From IMG/VR virus record IMGVR_UViG_3300008448_000036, positions 1 to 64,000 of that record: a stretch of 64,000 nucleotides of DNA. The stretch is one strand, 5' to 3'. The notes below the pieces were generated by a model that saw only the letters and a list, made by a program, of their open reading frames with translations, did no database searches and was not told the origin of the DNA. Shown here piece after piece: positions 31,445-38,929 of the stretch (the first letter of the stretch is position 1; every line of letters starts with the position of its first letter). Origin of the DNA: a virus. Position numbers and translations under genes: made by a program.

Positions 31445-33304
31445 TTATTTAACTGGGCAAGCACCACCAGCACATTCCATAGAATCTTCTAGTTCACCAT
31501 CACCAATATTTTGGTCGTTAATAGGCTTAATTTTTGCTGATAGTTTCTCGTATTGATCTTTTGTAATGGTTTCTTTTGGAGCTTGTTTGAAACCGTGTTC
31601 GCTATGACATAGGAATGAAATAGTTTTTAGATATTTCAAATTATCATTTAGCCATACCTTTAATTGTTCAATATCTTCACGCTTATAATATACTGTAACT
31701 GACACGGATTGATCTGCCCAGTGTTTTTGGGCCATCTTTACAACATCTAATTGTTTCCAAGTTGTCCAATCTTCATCTGCAACAGGCGCATCGTCTGGTG
31801 CTGCAACATAGAAATCAACAACAAGAGTGTTGTGATCTAAGCTACCGTCGAATCTTACCACAGGCTCCATGTAATGTCCAGCTTCTTTTAGGAGTGGAAT
31901 TAATGAATCATTTGCTGAGAATCGTACACGCTGAATAATATAGCGTGAATATCCTGGATGTACTCCTTCATAGCAATCAAATACCTTAGAAATAGTTCCA
32001 GAAGGCTTAATAACTGTGGTACGAATACTTTCTGGAATTCCTAGTTCGCGTGAATATTTTACGTTCTCGTCTTGGATTGCAGCATATGCACGGTCAAGAA
32101 CATCTGGCGTAAATAATGGGCTTTGTAGGCAACCAGTAATACCAGTTCCAATTCTACGATTACGTTTTACAACCGCATCACATTTAGGCTGATGATATTT
32201 TTCTGTTGTTACACGCTTACCCCAACGGTGCATAAGACGCGCAGCTTCAATAAACTCTTCTTCATTTTTTAGATTGGGAAGAGCAATTTCTTGAAGATTA
32301 CATGGCTCACCATCTTCTAGAGTTGCCTCTGCACATGGATTAACACCAATAGCTGTATCTGGCTTTAGTTCACCCATGCGAGCAAATTTTTGCATATTCT
32401 CACGGTTTACAATACCAAATGGTTCACCTTCTTCATAGGTTTTCCAGAATAGTGGATGTAAATCTTGTGCATCATCTACAACAACTGAGAAGTTAGCCAT
32501 AGCTCTTTGGGTTGGAATATTACCAAGATCCCAGCGTTTAGCCTTTAAGTACTCTTTATCCCAACAATCACCGAGAATAATAATAGCTGAACGACGAACA
32601 TTACCGGCAACGACCATCTCAGCAATTGAACACAAGATATCAGATGCGTCAAGAGGTTTGACGTGTTTTCCGCCTCTGGCGTTGAGAATTCCGCATAGTT
32701 TTTCAACAAACGAGATAAGAGGCTTTGGCCCTGACGAAGAACCTCCGAAACCGCGTATAGGCTCACCAGCAGGACGAATGCATACAGTACTATAGCTAAA
32801 AGACTTACCAGTAACAAAGTATGACTCCAAAATACGACGAGTTAGCTCGTTCCAACCTTCACGACTATCTGGTACAATAAAATCAGCATCGTGAGTGTCT
32901 TTATTGACAATTTGTACTTCTTTCTTAACTTTTGGTAACTTGCTGACATATCTGTGCTCAACAGACATACCAACACCGCCACCTAACATAAGTAGATCTT
33001 GAGCAAGTACAAAATTGGTCCAATCATCACCAGCAACGAACCAACAGTTATTTAATGCAACACCACCGAGCCGCTTATGAGATGGAGCACCTGAATACCA
33101 CCAACCACGACCAGCGGGACCAGCTTTACGTTGCATTAAATAGTATCGTAGACGATTAATTTCTTCTTCGCTTACATTATGACCAACTACATTTCCATGT
33201 ATAACACGTTCTACGGTGTCTTCCCAATTTTCTAACGCGCCATAATCTTTACGTGCGTATGTTCTTTTATATACAACTTTAGCTAGATTGGACCAATTTG
33301 ACAT
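31445..33304 (-). CDS. Adenosylcobalamin-dependent (class II) ribonucleotide reductase, monomeric type (619 aa)
   Basis: The sequence matches monomeric class II ribonucleoside-triphosphate reductase (Lactobacillus leichmannii type). Landmarks are GRGWWYSGAPSHKRLGG, NNCWFV (Cys87 of the substrate-reducing pair), the N-C-E active site VNPCAEATLEDGEPCNLQE (Asn322, Cys324, Glu326, Cys335), and a C-terminal redox pair CAGGACP (Cys611/616). It makes dNTPs and uses cobalamin, so it works without oxygen. At 619 aa it is shorter than the 739-aa bacterial enzyme. The thioredoxin gene lies directly upstream in the same operon and would reduce it. Confidence 0.9.
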   Translation of the reverse strand: MSNWSNLAKVVYKRTYARKDYGALENWEDTVERVIHGNVVGHNVSEEEINRLRYYLMQRKAGPAGRGWWYSGAPSHKRLGGVALNNCWFVAGDDWTNFVLAQDLLMLGGGVGMSVEHRYVSKLPKVKKEVQIVNKDTHDADFIVPDSREGWNELTRRILESYFVTGKSFSYSTVCIRPAGEPIRGFGGSSSGPKPLISFVEKLCGILNARGGKHVKPLDASDILCSIAEMVVAGNVRRSAIIILGDCWDKEYLKAKRWDLGNIPTQRAMANFSVVVDDAQDLHPLFWKTYEEGEPFGIVNRENMQKFARMGELKPDTAIGVNPCAEATLEDGEPCNLQEIALPNLKNEEEFIEAARLMHRWGKRVTTEKYHQPKCDAVVKRNRRIGTGITGCLQSPLFTPDVLDRAYAAIQDENVKYSRELGIPESIRTTVIKPSGTISKVFDCYEGVHPGYSRYIIQRVRFSANDSLIPLLKEAGHYMEPVVRFDGSLDHNTLVVDFYVAAPDDAPVADEDWTTWKQLDVVKMAQKHWADQSVSVTVYYKREDIEQLKVWLNDNLKYLKTISFLCHSEHGFKQAPKETITKDQYEKLSAKIKPINDQNIGDGELEDSMECAGGACPVK

Positions 33305-33319
33305 TACTTATTTCTCCTA

Positions 33320-33568
33320 TTATAGAATTTCTTTTAACTTGGTGACATTTGCACCACCAACCACTCTTTGTACCTCTGTGTTATTTTCTAATACAACAAA
33401 TGTTGGAACCCCCGCTACACCAAAATTAGTAGCCATTACTGGGTTTTCGTCAACGTCAACTACTTCAAATTGAACTCCCTGTACTGACTCTTTTAATTGA
33501 TTAAATACGGGCTTTGCTTGACGACATGGACCACACCAACTAGCTGAAAACATAATTACTTTCTTCAT
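33320..33568 (-). CDS. trxA: Thioredoxin (82 aa)
   Basis: A compact thioredoxin with the active site FSASWCGPCRQAKP (WCGPC), VDVDENPVMATNFGV and the cis-Pro loop GVPTFVV. It lacks the first beta strand and is about 20 residues shorter than E. coli TrxA, like the mini-thioredoxins of many phages. It probably delivers electrons to the ribonucleotide reductase encoded 15 bp downstream. Confidence 0.95.
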   Translation of the reverse strand: MKKVIMFSASWCGPCRQAKPVFNQLKESVQGVQFEVVDVDENPVMATNFGVAGVPTFVVLENNTEVQRVVGGANVTKLKEIL

Positions 33569-33569
33569 T

Positions 33570-34958
33570 TTATTCTCCTACGGCTTTTCGTTCCTTACGA
33601 AAGCTCTTGTATTTTTGCTTTAAGTTCTCTTCTTGCTTTTTTGTAGCACTTTCAATAATTTCACTTGCTGTTTCCGTACTCTGAGATAGGACTTTAATCT
33701 TAACATTGCTTGTATCCATAAAAATAGGGAATACTAAACCATCGGGACCATTTCGATTCTTAGCAACGAAAATACGTCCCTCGTTTGTGTTCTTATCTTT
33801 TATTGTTCTGGATACGGTAAAGATGAGGTCTGCAACGAAACACTTGTTAAAGGCTTCGCTAATTGACTCCATTGTGATGACTTCTGCGTTAAGCCCGCTT
33901 CGATTGGTTTGCGAGGCGGTCCATAATGTACAACCATATGTTTGTGCCAACCCTCTAAGTTCTTCATAGATGCTCTCCAACTCATTTCGTTTCTCTTTTT
34001 GTGCAGAGATAGGTTTAAGTAGATCGCCGTAGTCCACAATGACCATATCAATTTTAAAATCTTTACGTTTTAATTTCTCAAGGTGATTTTTAATTGTATT
34101 TGTCGATGCAGATTTTGTAGGATACTCTTTAATAATAAGCTTACCCTGTACGTCTTTTACACCTTCCCATACCTGATCTTTTTGTTCTTTTACATCAGAT
34201 AATTGAATACCAGTAATACATGAATCGTAACGTAAAGCTACAACTTTATCTTGAAGCTCCAGAGTGTAATGTACCACGTTTAAACCTGCCTGTAAAGCCA
34301 TCGCACCTAAATGTACAAGTGCCATAGATTTACCTGCGCCGGTTGGAGCAATAACTACACCTAGTTCGCCTCTGCCTAATCCACCTTTTGTAATATTATC
34401 AATTAGATCCCAGCCAGTTGTAATTGGATTACGAGCTACAATATCAAAACGCTTTTCAAAGTCAACAATAAAATCGTAACCATGATCATTGTCTGTGCCT
34501 AGTTTTAGAGCATCGTTGATAATTTTACTAATCTCATCATAAGATGAGTTTTGAATTAATCCAACACTTTTAATCATAGCTTCTTTTAGTTTCTGCTTTT
34601 TGCAGAAATCCAAAGATACGTCTTTAATGTGCTGTTCACCATCAAGTGAAAATTCATTAGATTGAATACGAGCATAGAAATCACGAACTTGTTTCTGTAA
34701 TAGTTCATTCTCTTTCTCAATATCTGACCTAAGTATGGTTGTCATAGTATCGCGTGATGGGTGCGTACCATATTTTTTTCTATATGCAAAAACTTTTTCT
34801 ACGAAAAGACGTAGATATTTTACATCTAGAAAGTTGATATCTAGAACTTCACTAATTTGATCACAAAACTGTCTATCGTCCAACATAAGTTGGACTAGGT
34901 TCTCTTGAAACTTTGTTCCAAATTTTTCAAATGTAGCTTTTTCATTAACAAATGACAT
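33570..34958 (-). CDS. DnaB/gp41-like replicative helicase (462 aa)
   Basis: The C-terminal RecA-like ATPase domain has Walker A PTGAGKSMALVHLG (about residues 205-218), VVHYTLELQDK, Walker B VIVDYGDLL, ASQTNRSGL and a final KNRNGPDGL arginine/sensor region. The N-terminal 170 residues are helical, as in DnaB and T4 gp41. It unwinds DNA ahead of the polymerases as a hexamer on the lagging strand. I start it at the ATG at 34958 (MSFVNEKATFEKFG, after GGGAGAAA). No primase gene is visible in the window. Confidence 0.9.
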   Translation of the reverse strand: MSFVNEKATFEKFGTKFQENLVQLMLDDRQFCDQISEVLDINFLDVKYLRLFVEKVFAYRKKYGTHPSRDTMTTILRSDIEKENELLQKQVRDFYARIQSNEFSLDGEQHIKDVSLDFCKKQKLKEAMIKSVGLIQNSSYDEISKIINDALKLGTDNDHGYDFIVDFEKRFDIVARNPITTGWDLIDNITKGGLGRGELGVVIAPTGAGKSMALVHLGAMALQAGLNVVHYTLELQDKVVALRYDSCITGIQLSDVKEQKDQVWEGVKDVQGKLIIKEYPTKSASTNTIKNHLEKLKRKDFKIDMVIVDYGDLLKPISAQKEKRNELESIYEELRGLAQTYGCTLWTASQTNRSGLNAEVITMESISEAFNKCFVADLIFTVSRTIKDKNTNEGRIFVAKNRNGPDGLVFPIFMDTSNVKIKVLSQSTETASEIIESATKKQEENLKQKYKSFRKERKAVGE

Positions 34959-34996
34959 ATATTTCTCCCAAATCATGTACACTATAGCACAGGAAA

Positions 34997-35962
34997 TTAG
35001 CAGTTCTCAAGTACAATCTTTTTTAGGTGAATAAAAAGGTCGTCCAAATTTAAAGATGGGAATCCATCTTGTATCATCATACGGACAATATCTAATTTAT
35101 TAAATGTACATTCACTATTCTCTAATGCATAATCTATTTTTTGTGAATCCTGAATAGAAATATTGGGAATAGCTAACTGCATAATTTTGTAATTGTCTCT
35201 AATTTTATTTTGTTGCTCAAGAACACTACTATATGCTTTTACTTTAGATTCTGCGTTTACACAAAAATCTACTAATTCATCCACAGTATATGTTTTTTCT
35301 TCAGCAAGAATAGGAAAACGTTTGGCAACAGTTGGCAATCCAACTCCACCAATGCCTTCAATATTATCTGATTTATCCCCAGATAAAGCTCTAGCCAAAC
35401 AGAAGTTATTTGGATGAATTCCATATTCTTCTATTATTTTTTTCTTGTTAAGAACTTCATGCTGGACAGGACGGTACAGAACAGTCGAATTATCACATAA
35501 CTGAATAAAATCTTTGTCACTAGATACAATTACCTTATTGTAGTTAGTCAATGTTTTATGATTAACTACGGCTGATATAATATCATCTGCCTCAACACCG
35601 TCAAGCAGAAGTTGTACAATAGGCATAGCATTGATATATTCTACCAATCTAGTCATTTGCCAAATTTTATTATCTATTTCTTCATTTTCAGATAGATTTC
35701 TAATATTTCTATTTAGTCGAATCGGACTTCTGCCTTCTTTATATCCCTTATTCATGGATTTACGTTTAGAAGACCCACCTTTTCCATCCCAACAAATTAC
35801 AACCCTGTTTGGGTTTGTTTCCCTAATTAATTTTTGTAAAATTTTTACAAAACCAGTAATTCCCCCAACAGGTTGACCATTGGAGGAAACACTTGGATCT
35901 ACAACATATGCTCTAAAATAGTTATTATTACCATCAATTATAAGGACTTTTTTCTTATCCAC
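34997..35962 (-). CDS. 5'-3' exonuclease / RNase H (FEN family, about 321 aa)
   Basis: Acidic motifs of the FEN/T4 RNase H family are clear: LIIDGNNNYFRAY, ICWDGKGGSSKRKSMNKGYK, VEADDIISAVV, VIVSSDKDFIQLC and GDKSDNIEGIGGVG, plus a helix-hairpin-helix. It removes RNA primers and 5' flaps from the lagging strand. The most likely start is the GTG at 35962, because GAGGT sits five bases before it; the ATG at 35977 is the alternative. It overlaps the small lipoprotein gene in either case. Confidence 0.9.
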   Translation of the reverse strand: MDKKKVLIIDGNNNYFRAYVVDPSVSSNGQPVGGITGFVKILQKLIRETNPNRVVICWDGKGGSSKRKSMNKGYKEGRSPIRLNRNIRNLSENEEIDNKIWQMTRLVEYINAMPIVQLLLDGVEADDIISAVVNHKTLTNYNKVIVSSDKDFIQLCDNSTVLYRPVQHEVLNKKKIIEEYGIHPNNFCLARALSGDKSDNIEGIGGVGLPTVAKRFPILAEEKTYTVDELVDFCVNAESKVKAYSSVLEQQNKIRDNYKIMQLAIPNISIQDSQKIDYALENSECTFNKLDIVRMMIQDGFPSLNLDDLFIHLKKIVLENC

Positions 35963-36102
35963 TAATACCTCAAACATTCATCTCTATGAATGTCACGTTG
36001 TAAAGTATTTCTACAAACTGAAGGAATTTCTTCCCTTCTTTCTTGTTTTTCTGTAGTAGCACATGAAAAAAATACAGTCAATAAAAGCAAATATTTAATC
36101 AT
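35962..36102 (-). CDS. Small predicted lipoprotein (46 aa)
   Basis: Starting at the ATG at 36102 (after GAGGAAAATA), the N-terminus MIKYLLLLTVFFSCATTEKQ is a Lys plus a hydrophobic core ending at FFSC, a lipobox-like site, followed by a charged 30-residue tail with two more Cys (VCRNTL, DECLRY). Small phage lipoproteins often act at the host envelope in superinfection exclusion or lysis. It shares its last base with the GTG of the exonuclease gene and overlaps the stop of the 64-aa gene, so it is translationally coupled to both. Confidence 0.6.
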   Translation of the reverse strand: MIKYLLLLTVFFSCATTEKQERREEIPSVCRNTLQRDIHRDECLRY

Positions 36103-36289
36103 TATTTTCCTCAACAACGATAAAAGTTAAATCTGGGTCCATGTTTGAGGCCATCCTATTGTTCCTCTCGCTAACCTCAAGTTCAGCATATCTTTTTTCT
36201 GTATATCTAAGTGGTCTACCATCATAACTTTTAAGAGTTAAAAGATGCTCACCTGTATTTTTTGAATATAGCACTACATTATATAACAT
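36095..36289 (-). CDS. Hypothetical protein (64 aa)
   Basis: I use the ATG at 36289 (MLYNVVLYSKNTGEH), after GGAGAAAG; the frame is open to 36343. It is a small mixed alpha/beta protein with a KSYDGRPLRYTEKRYAELE middle and an acidic end. No family is recognised. It overlaps the lipoprotein gene by eight bases. Confidence 0.6.
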   Translation of the reverse strand: MLYNVVLYSKNTGEHLLTLKSYDGRPLRYTEKRYAELEVSERNNRMASNMDPDLTFIVVEENND

Positions 36290-36300
36290 TATTCTTTCTC

Positions 36301-36492
36301 CTATGAAACTGGCATAACTTCTATAAACCCATATCCATCCCATTTAACAATTCTAAATGGTGAATTTTCTGGGTGTGTCCTATTAACACGCTCAAGAACA
36401 TGATTTAAAGTACTTGGCGGTAATCTTGCATTACAAGCGTCTACAATGTCTCCATCGCGATCAATGACCATATAACATGGATTTAATACCAT
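36301..36492 (-). CDS. Hypothetical protein, tandem paralogue A (63 aa)
   Basis: Starting at the ATG at 36492 (MVLNPCYMVIDRDGDI, after GAGGATATT), the sequence aligns with the 52-aa product of the next gene upstream: NPCYMVIDRDGDIV matches QPFYLIVDKWGNII, and VKWDGYGFIEV matches FKWTGYTFIEW. The two are recent or ancient duplicates of a tiny domain of unknown function. Confidence 0.55.
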   Translation of the reverse strand: MVLNPCYMVIDRDGDIVDACNARLPPSTLNHVLERVNRTHPENSPFRIVKWDGYGFIEVMPVS

Positions 36493-36532
36493 TTTAATAT
36501 CCTCTTTTCTTTCATGTACTCTATAAAAATAT

Positions 36533-36691
36533 TTAAGAACCATTATCTTTACTCCACTCTATAAATGTATAGCCGGTCCATTTAAAAACTTTATAGGGTG
36601 AAACATCACTTGGTTTCCAATCACAATCTCTGTACGCAATTATATTACCCCATTTGTCCACTATCAGGTAGAATGGTTGTTTTGGACTCAT
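36533..36691 (-). CDS. Hypothetical protein, tandem paralogue B (52 aa)
   Basis: The product MSPKQPFYLIVDKWGNII...KWTGYTFIEWSKDNGS is the partner of paralogue A at 36301-36492. The ATG at 36691 follows GGAGAAAAG. The 3' end of the 162-aa gene overlaps its start by 47 bp. Its function is unknown. Confidence 0.55.
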   Translation of the reverse strand: MSPKQPFYLIVDKWGNIIAYRDCDWKPSDVSPYKVFKWTGYTFIEWSKDNGS

Positions 36692-37133
36692 TTTCTTTTC
36701 TCCAACGGCGCTGTTCAGCATGTTCATCACAAAGAGTGATCATCCAACCATCATCTCTTGTTTTACCTTTTTGACCACATGTTTCACAAATTTTTCTGGA
36801 CATGGCTTCCGCAGTAAATATCACGCCACGGTCAAATTCGTCACCTCCAGATACATAAAAACGTAGTCCACCAAACTTTTCTTTAATCTGAACAGCTTTT
36901 ACTGGATAATACTCTTTTGTTTCTTGCTGCTTTCCCATTTTAATCAGAAGTTTTGTATTCGCTTCGTGACGTTTTTGGTTTGAAATTACACCATCACAAA
37001 TAGTAGTAATAAGATCATACCAGCCATCACCAATATCTAGGTAACATTTGGTTACAATTCCTGTGACTTCGCAGGTATCAGTAAGTACTGTAGGAAATTT
37101 ATCGTATAGTTCGTTTGCTAGTTCTTCTTTCAT
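36645..37133 (-). CDS. Conserved phage hypothetical protein with Cys motif (162 aa)
   Basis: The middle has KEKFGGLRFYVSGGDEF and AEAMSRKICETCGQKG, ending in WMITLCDEH. This combination (a 'KFGGLRFY' strand, then CxxCG and TLCDEH) recurs in many phage proteins of unknown function, with a likely zinc site from the CETCG and TLCDEH ends. The ends overlap the neighbouring genes. Confidence 0.65.
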   Translation of the reverse strand: MKEELANELYDKFPTVLTDTCEVTGIVTKCYLDIGDGWYDLITTICDGVISNQKRHEANTKLLIKMGKQQETKEYYPVKAVQIKEKFGGLRFYVSGGDEFDRGVIFTAEAMSRKICETCGQKGKTRDDGWMITLCDEHAEQRRWRKENESKTTILPDSGQMG

Positions 37134-37488
37134 CTTTTTTCTCCGCTTTTCTTATGATCATTTGCTGAATAGCAAGAATCATCTGACCAATATCAGATGT
37201 TCCATTCATATATATTTCCTGTTTTTTATTTTTCTTAAAACAGTCGTCGCATGGAACATATCCCCATTGATCTAGCTTACGCTGATCTTTTTCAGATAGC
37301 TGTTGTTTGTACTCAAAATATGTTCTACCAGCAACAAAAACTTCCACACAACAGTCTGGGATGTTTGAGTAATTTCCTTCTATTCTGTTAAATGCGTCTG
37401 TTAGAAGTAATACTGTATCTGCTAAATTTTTGTCGTCTGACAAAGACGGCTTAAGATGCTTTCTCATGATTTCTTTAGACTTTGACAT
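37099..37488 (-). CDS. Hypothetical protein (129 aa)
   Basis: A helical protein with PDCCVEVFVAGRTYFEYK and VPCDDCFKK, the Cys pairs perhaps binding zinc, and a basic C-terminus (RTSKRTIR). No family is recognised. It overlaps the UvsE gene at its start and the 162-aa gene at its end. Confidence 0.6.
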   Translation of the reverse strand: MSKSKEIMRKHLKPSLSDDKNLADTVLLLTDAFNRIEGNYSNIPDCCVEVFVAGRTYFEYKQQLSEKDQRKLDQWGYVPCDDCFKKNKKQEIYMNGTSDIGQMILAIQQMIIRKAEKKDERRTSKRTIR

Positions 37489-38404
37489 TAAAATCCTCTC
37501 GTAGTTTAAAAATTGCCAAGTTCTTGCTTTTTGCTTCTACATCAATATCTACAGTATCATCTCGCATATATTGCAACTGAAAGTCGGGAACGTAATGGAT
37601 CATTTGCGAGTGCGCTCTTCTATCGTTAAAGCCAGCATTTTCTTTGCCTGGTTCGGTGTTGGATAGATGTTGCAGACCTTTAATCTTACCCCATGTAGAA
37701 AGCGCAAGATTAGATGCATCAATAGGTGTAAGACCTCCAGTATTGAAATTATGATGGTGAGAATCAAATACAACAGGCACACCGCAATGATTATGAATCT
37801 GAACAAGATCAGTAACGGTATAGCTTTTTTCATCGTTTTCTAACGTTAGACGACTCTTTACAGACTCGGGTAATGACTTGATTACACTAATTAGCTGTTC
37901 CTTACGATTCGCTTTACCGCCATGAATGTTGATTGCATAGTAAGGTGTCCGATCAAAACCCATTTGGTCAAAAATCCACGCATGATATTCTAGCTCCTTG
38001 ATTGAGTTTTCAACTACTTGTCTTTTATCGGAAGACAACACCGTGAATTGACCTGGATGGGTGGTGACGCGGATTCCAGATTCTTTAAATAGCCTTCCAA
38101 GGCTGGCAAGTCCTTGTAGTAGCTGCTGATCATTTCGTGCAAGTTCTGCACAGAACTCAAAAAGCGGGAAGAGGCTGCTTGACAAGCGGAAAGACTTGAT
38201 GCCTCCTTCAAGGATCTTAGGTAGAATTCGCAAGTGTTCATCGACATTATTTCTATACGTGTCAATAATTCTTTCTCTAGTGTACTTGCCATTTTTGTAC
38301 GCTCCAAGTTGTAAGCTTTTTTCATCAATATTATTTTCGTACACAATTGTGCCATCTCGTTTTTTACGAGGTTCTAGCCATTGACAACATAAACCTAAAC
38401 TCAT
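37475..38404 (-). CDS. uvsE: UV damage endonuclease (309 aa)
   Basis: The TIM-barrel UVDE family is recognised by YRNNVDEHLRILPKILEGGI, FRLSSSLFPL, TTHPGQFTVLSSDK, NIHGGKANR, LTLENDEKSYTVTDL and VFDSHHHN, with conserved His/Glu/Asp metal ligands. It nicks DNA directly 5' of UV photoproducts, starting alternative excision repair; useful to a phage exposed to sunlight. The length matches the family. It begins one base before the stop of the 86-aa gene. Confidence 0.95.
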   Translation of the reverse strand: MSLGLCCQWLEPRKKRDGTIVYENNIDEKSLQLGAYKNGKYTRERIIDTYRNNVDEHLRILPKILEGGIKSFRLSSSLFPLFEFCAELARNDQQLLQGLASLGRLFKESGIRVTTHPGQFTVLSSDKRQVVENSIKELEYHAWIFDQMGFDRTPYYAINIHGGKANRKEQLISVIKSLPESVKSRLTLENDEKSYTVTDLVQIHNHCGVPVVFDSHHHNFNTGGLTPIDASNLALSTWGKIKGLQHLSNTEPGKENAGFNDRRAHSQMIHYVPDFQLQYMRDDTVDIDVEAKSKNLAIFKLREDFNVKV

Positions 38405-38664
38405 TATTGCTCCTTATAAGACTTTACGTAAGTCTCATCAATAACATCCCATGCTTTTGAAAAACCTAACACAAAAAATCTGCGTTCTGCTGCTGAACGA
38501 AAATGATACACGTTACCAACCATCATAACGCTTATTTCTTCCTCTTCAAGATTGTATAACCATTCAGTAAATTCATTCCAATTTTCTATATTGTCTAGAA
38601 CGTAAAGAGAGGCTTTGCCACCATGTGTAGATGGATTTGGCCCTATCTTTTGAATTTTAATCAT
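38404..38664 (-). CDS. Hypothetical protein (86 aa)
   Basis: A small acidic alpha/beta protein (NWNEFTEWLYNLEEEEISVM, RFFVLGFSKAWDVI) with no recognised family. It is the first gene of the unit with uvsE and is preceded by the promoter and hairpin at 38675-38723. Confidence 0.6.
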   Translation of the reverse strand: MIKIQKIGPNPSTHGGKASLYVLDNIENWNEFTEWLYNLEEEEISVMMVGNVYHFRSAAERRFFVLGFSKAWDVIDETYVKSYKEQ

Positions 38665-38674
38665 AAAAACTCCA

Positions 38675-38711
38675 ATAAAAAACCCACTGTGGCTATAGTA
38701 CCACAGTGGGT
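38675..38711 (-). terminator. Rho-independent terminator with a promoter inside
   Basis: An 11-bp perfect stem ACCCACTGTGG / CCACAGTGGGT with an eight-base loop (38682-38711), followed by TTTTTTATT on the minus strand. The loop contains the -10 box of a promoter (38695-38723), so read-through RNA forms the terminator whereas RNA started here lacks one arm. Confidence 0.75.
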
Positions 38712-38723
38712 CCGCAGGGTCAA
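38695..38723 (-). promoter_or_regulatory. Promoter for the uvsE unit, nested in a terminator
   Basis: TTGACC (38718-38723), a 17-bp spacer and TACTAT (38695-38700) on the minus strand. The spacer is the 5' arm of the terminator stem and the -10 is in its loop. The -10 matches consensus at only four positions, so confidence is moderate. Confidence 0.5.
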
Positions 38724-38730
38724 GAACTTT

Positions 38731-38898
38731 TTATTTTTTATTTTTGTACCTTCTTATTTTTTTTTTAATATTTTCTACCTTCTTCTGCATCTCTAGTTTT
38801 TCTTCCATAATTTTTTGTTTTTGTTGTTCTGCTTTAATTCTTTTTCCTAATAAGAATACAATCAAAAAAAATATAACTATGGTTACTAGAGTAGTCAT
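38731..38898 (-). CDS. Small membrane protein with charged coiled-coil tail (55 aa)
   Basis: The ATG at 38898 opens MTTLVTIVIFFLIVFLLGKR, a single membrane segment, followed by an all-helical Lys/Glu-rich tail (QKIMEEKLEMQKKVENIKKK). This is typical of small inner-membrane phage proteins (possible holin-like or spanin-like accessory), but nothing fixes the role. The ATG has GGAGAAAATAGA upstream and an ACTATTTA box 24 bp before it. Confidence 0.65.
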   Translation of the reverse strand: MTTLVTIVIFFLIVFLLGKRIKAEQQKQKIMEEKLEMQKKVENIKKKIRRYKNKK

Positions 38899-38921
38899 TC
38901 TATTTTCTCCATTTTTAGGAG

Positions 38922-38929
38922 TAAATAGT
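38922..38929 (-). promoter_or_regulatory. ACTATTTA box
   Basis: Minus-strand GTAACTATTTACTCC, directly at the RecA stop codon and 24 bp before the ATG of the 55-aa membrane protein gene, the same spacing as the copy at 10765-10772. Confidence 0.45.
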
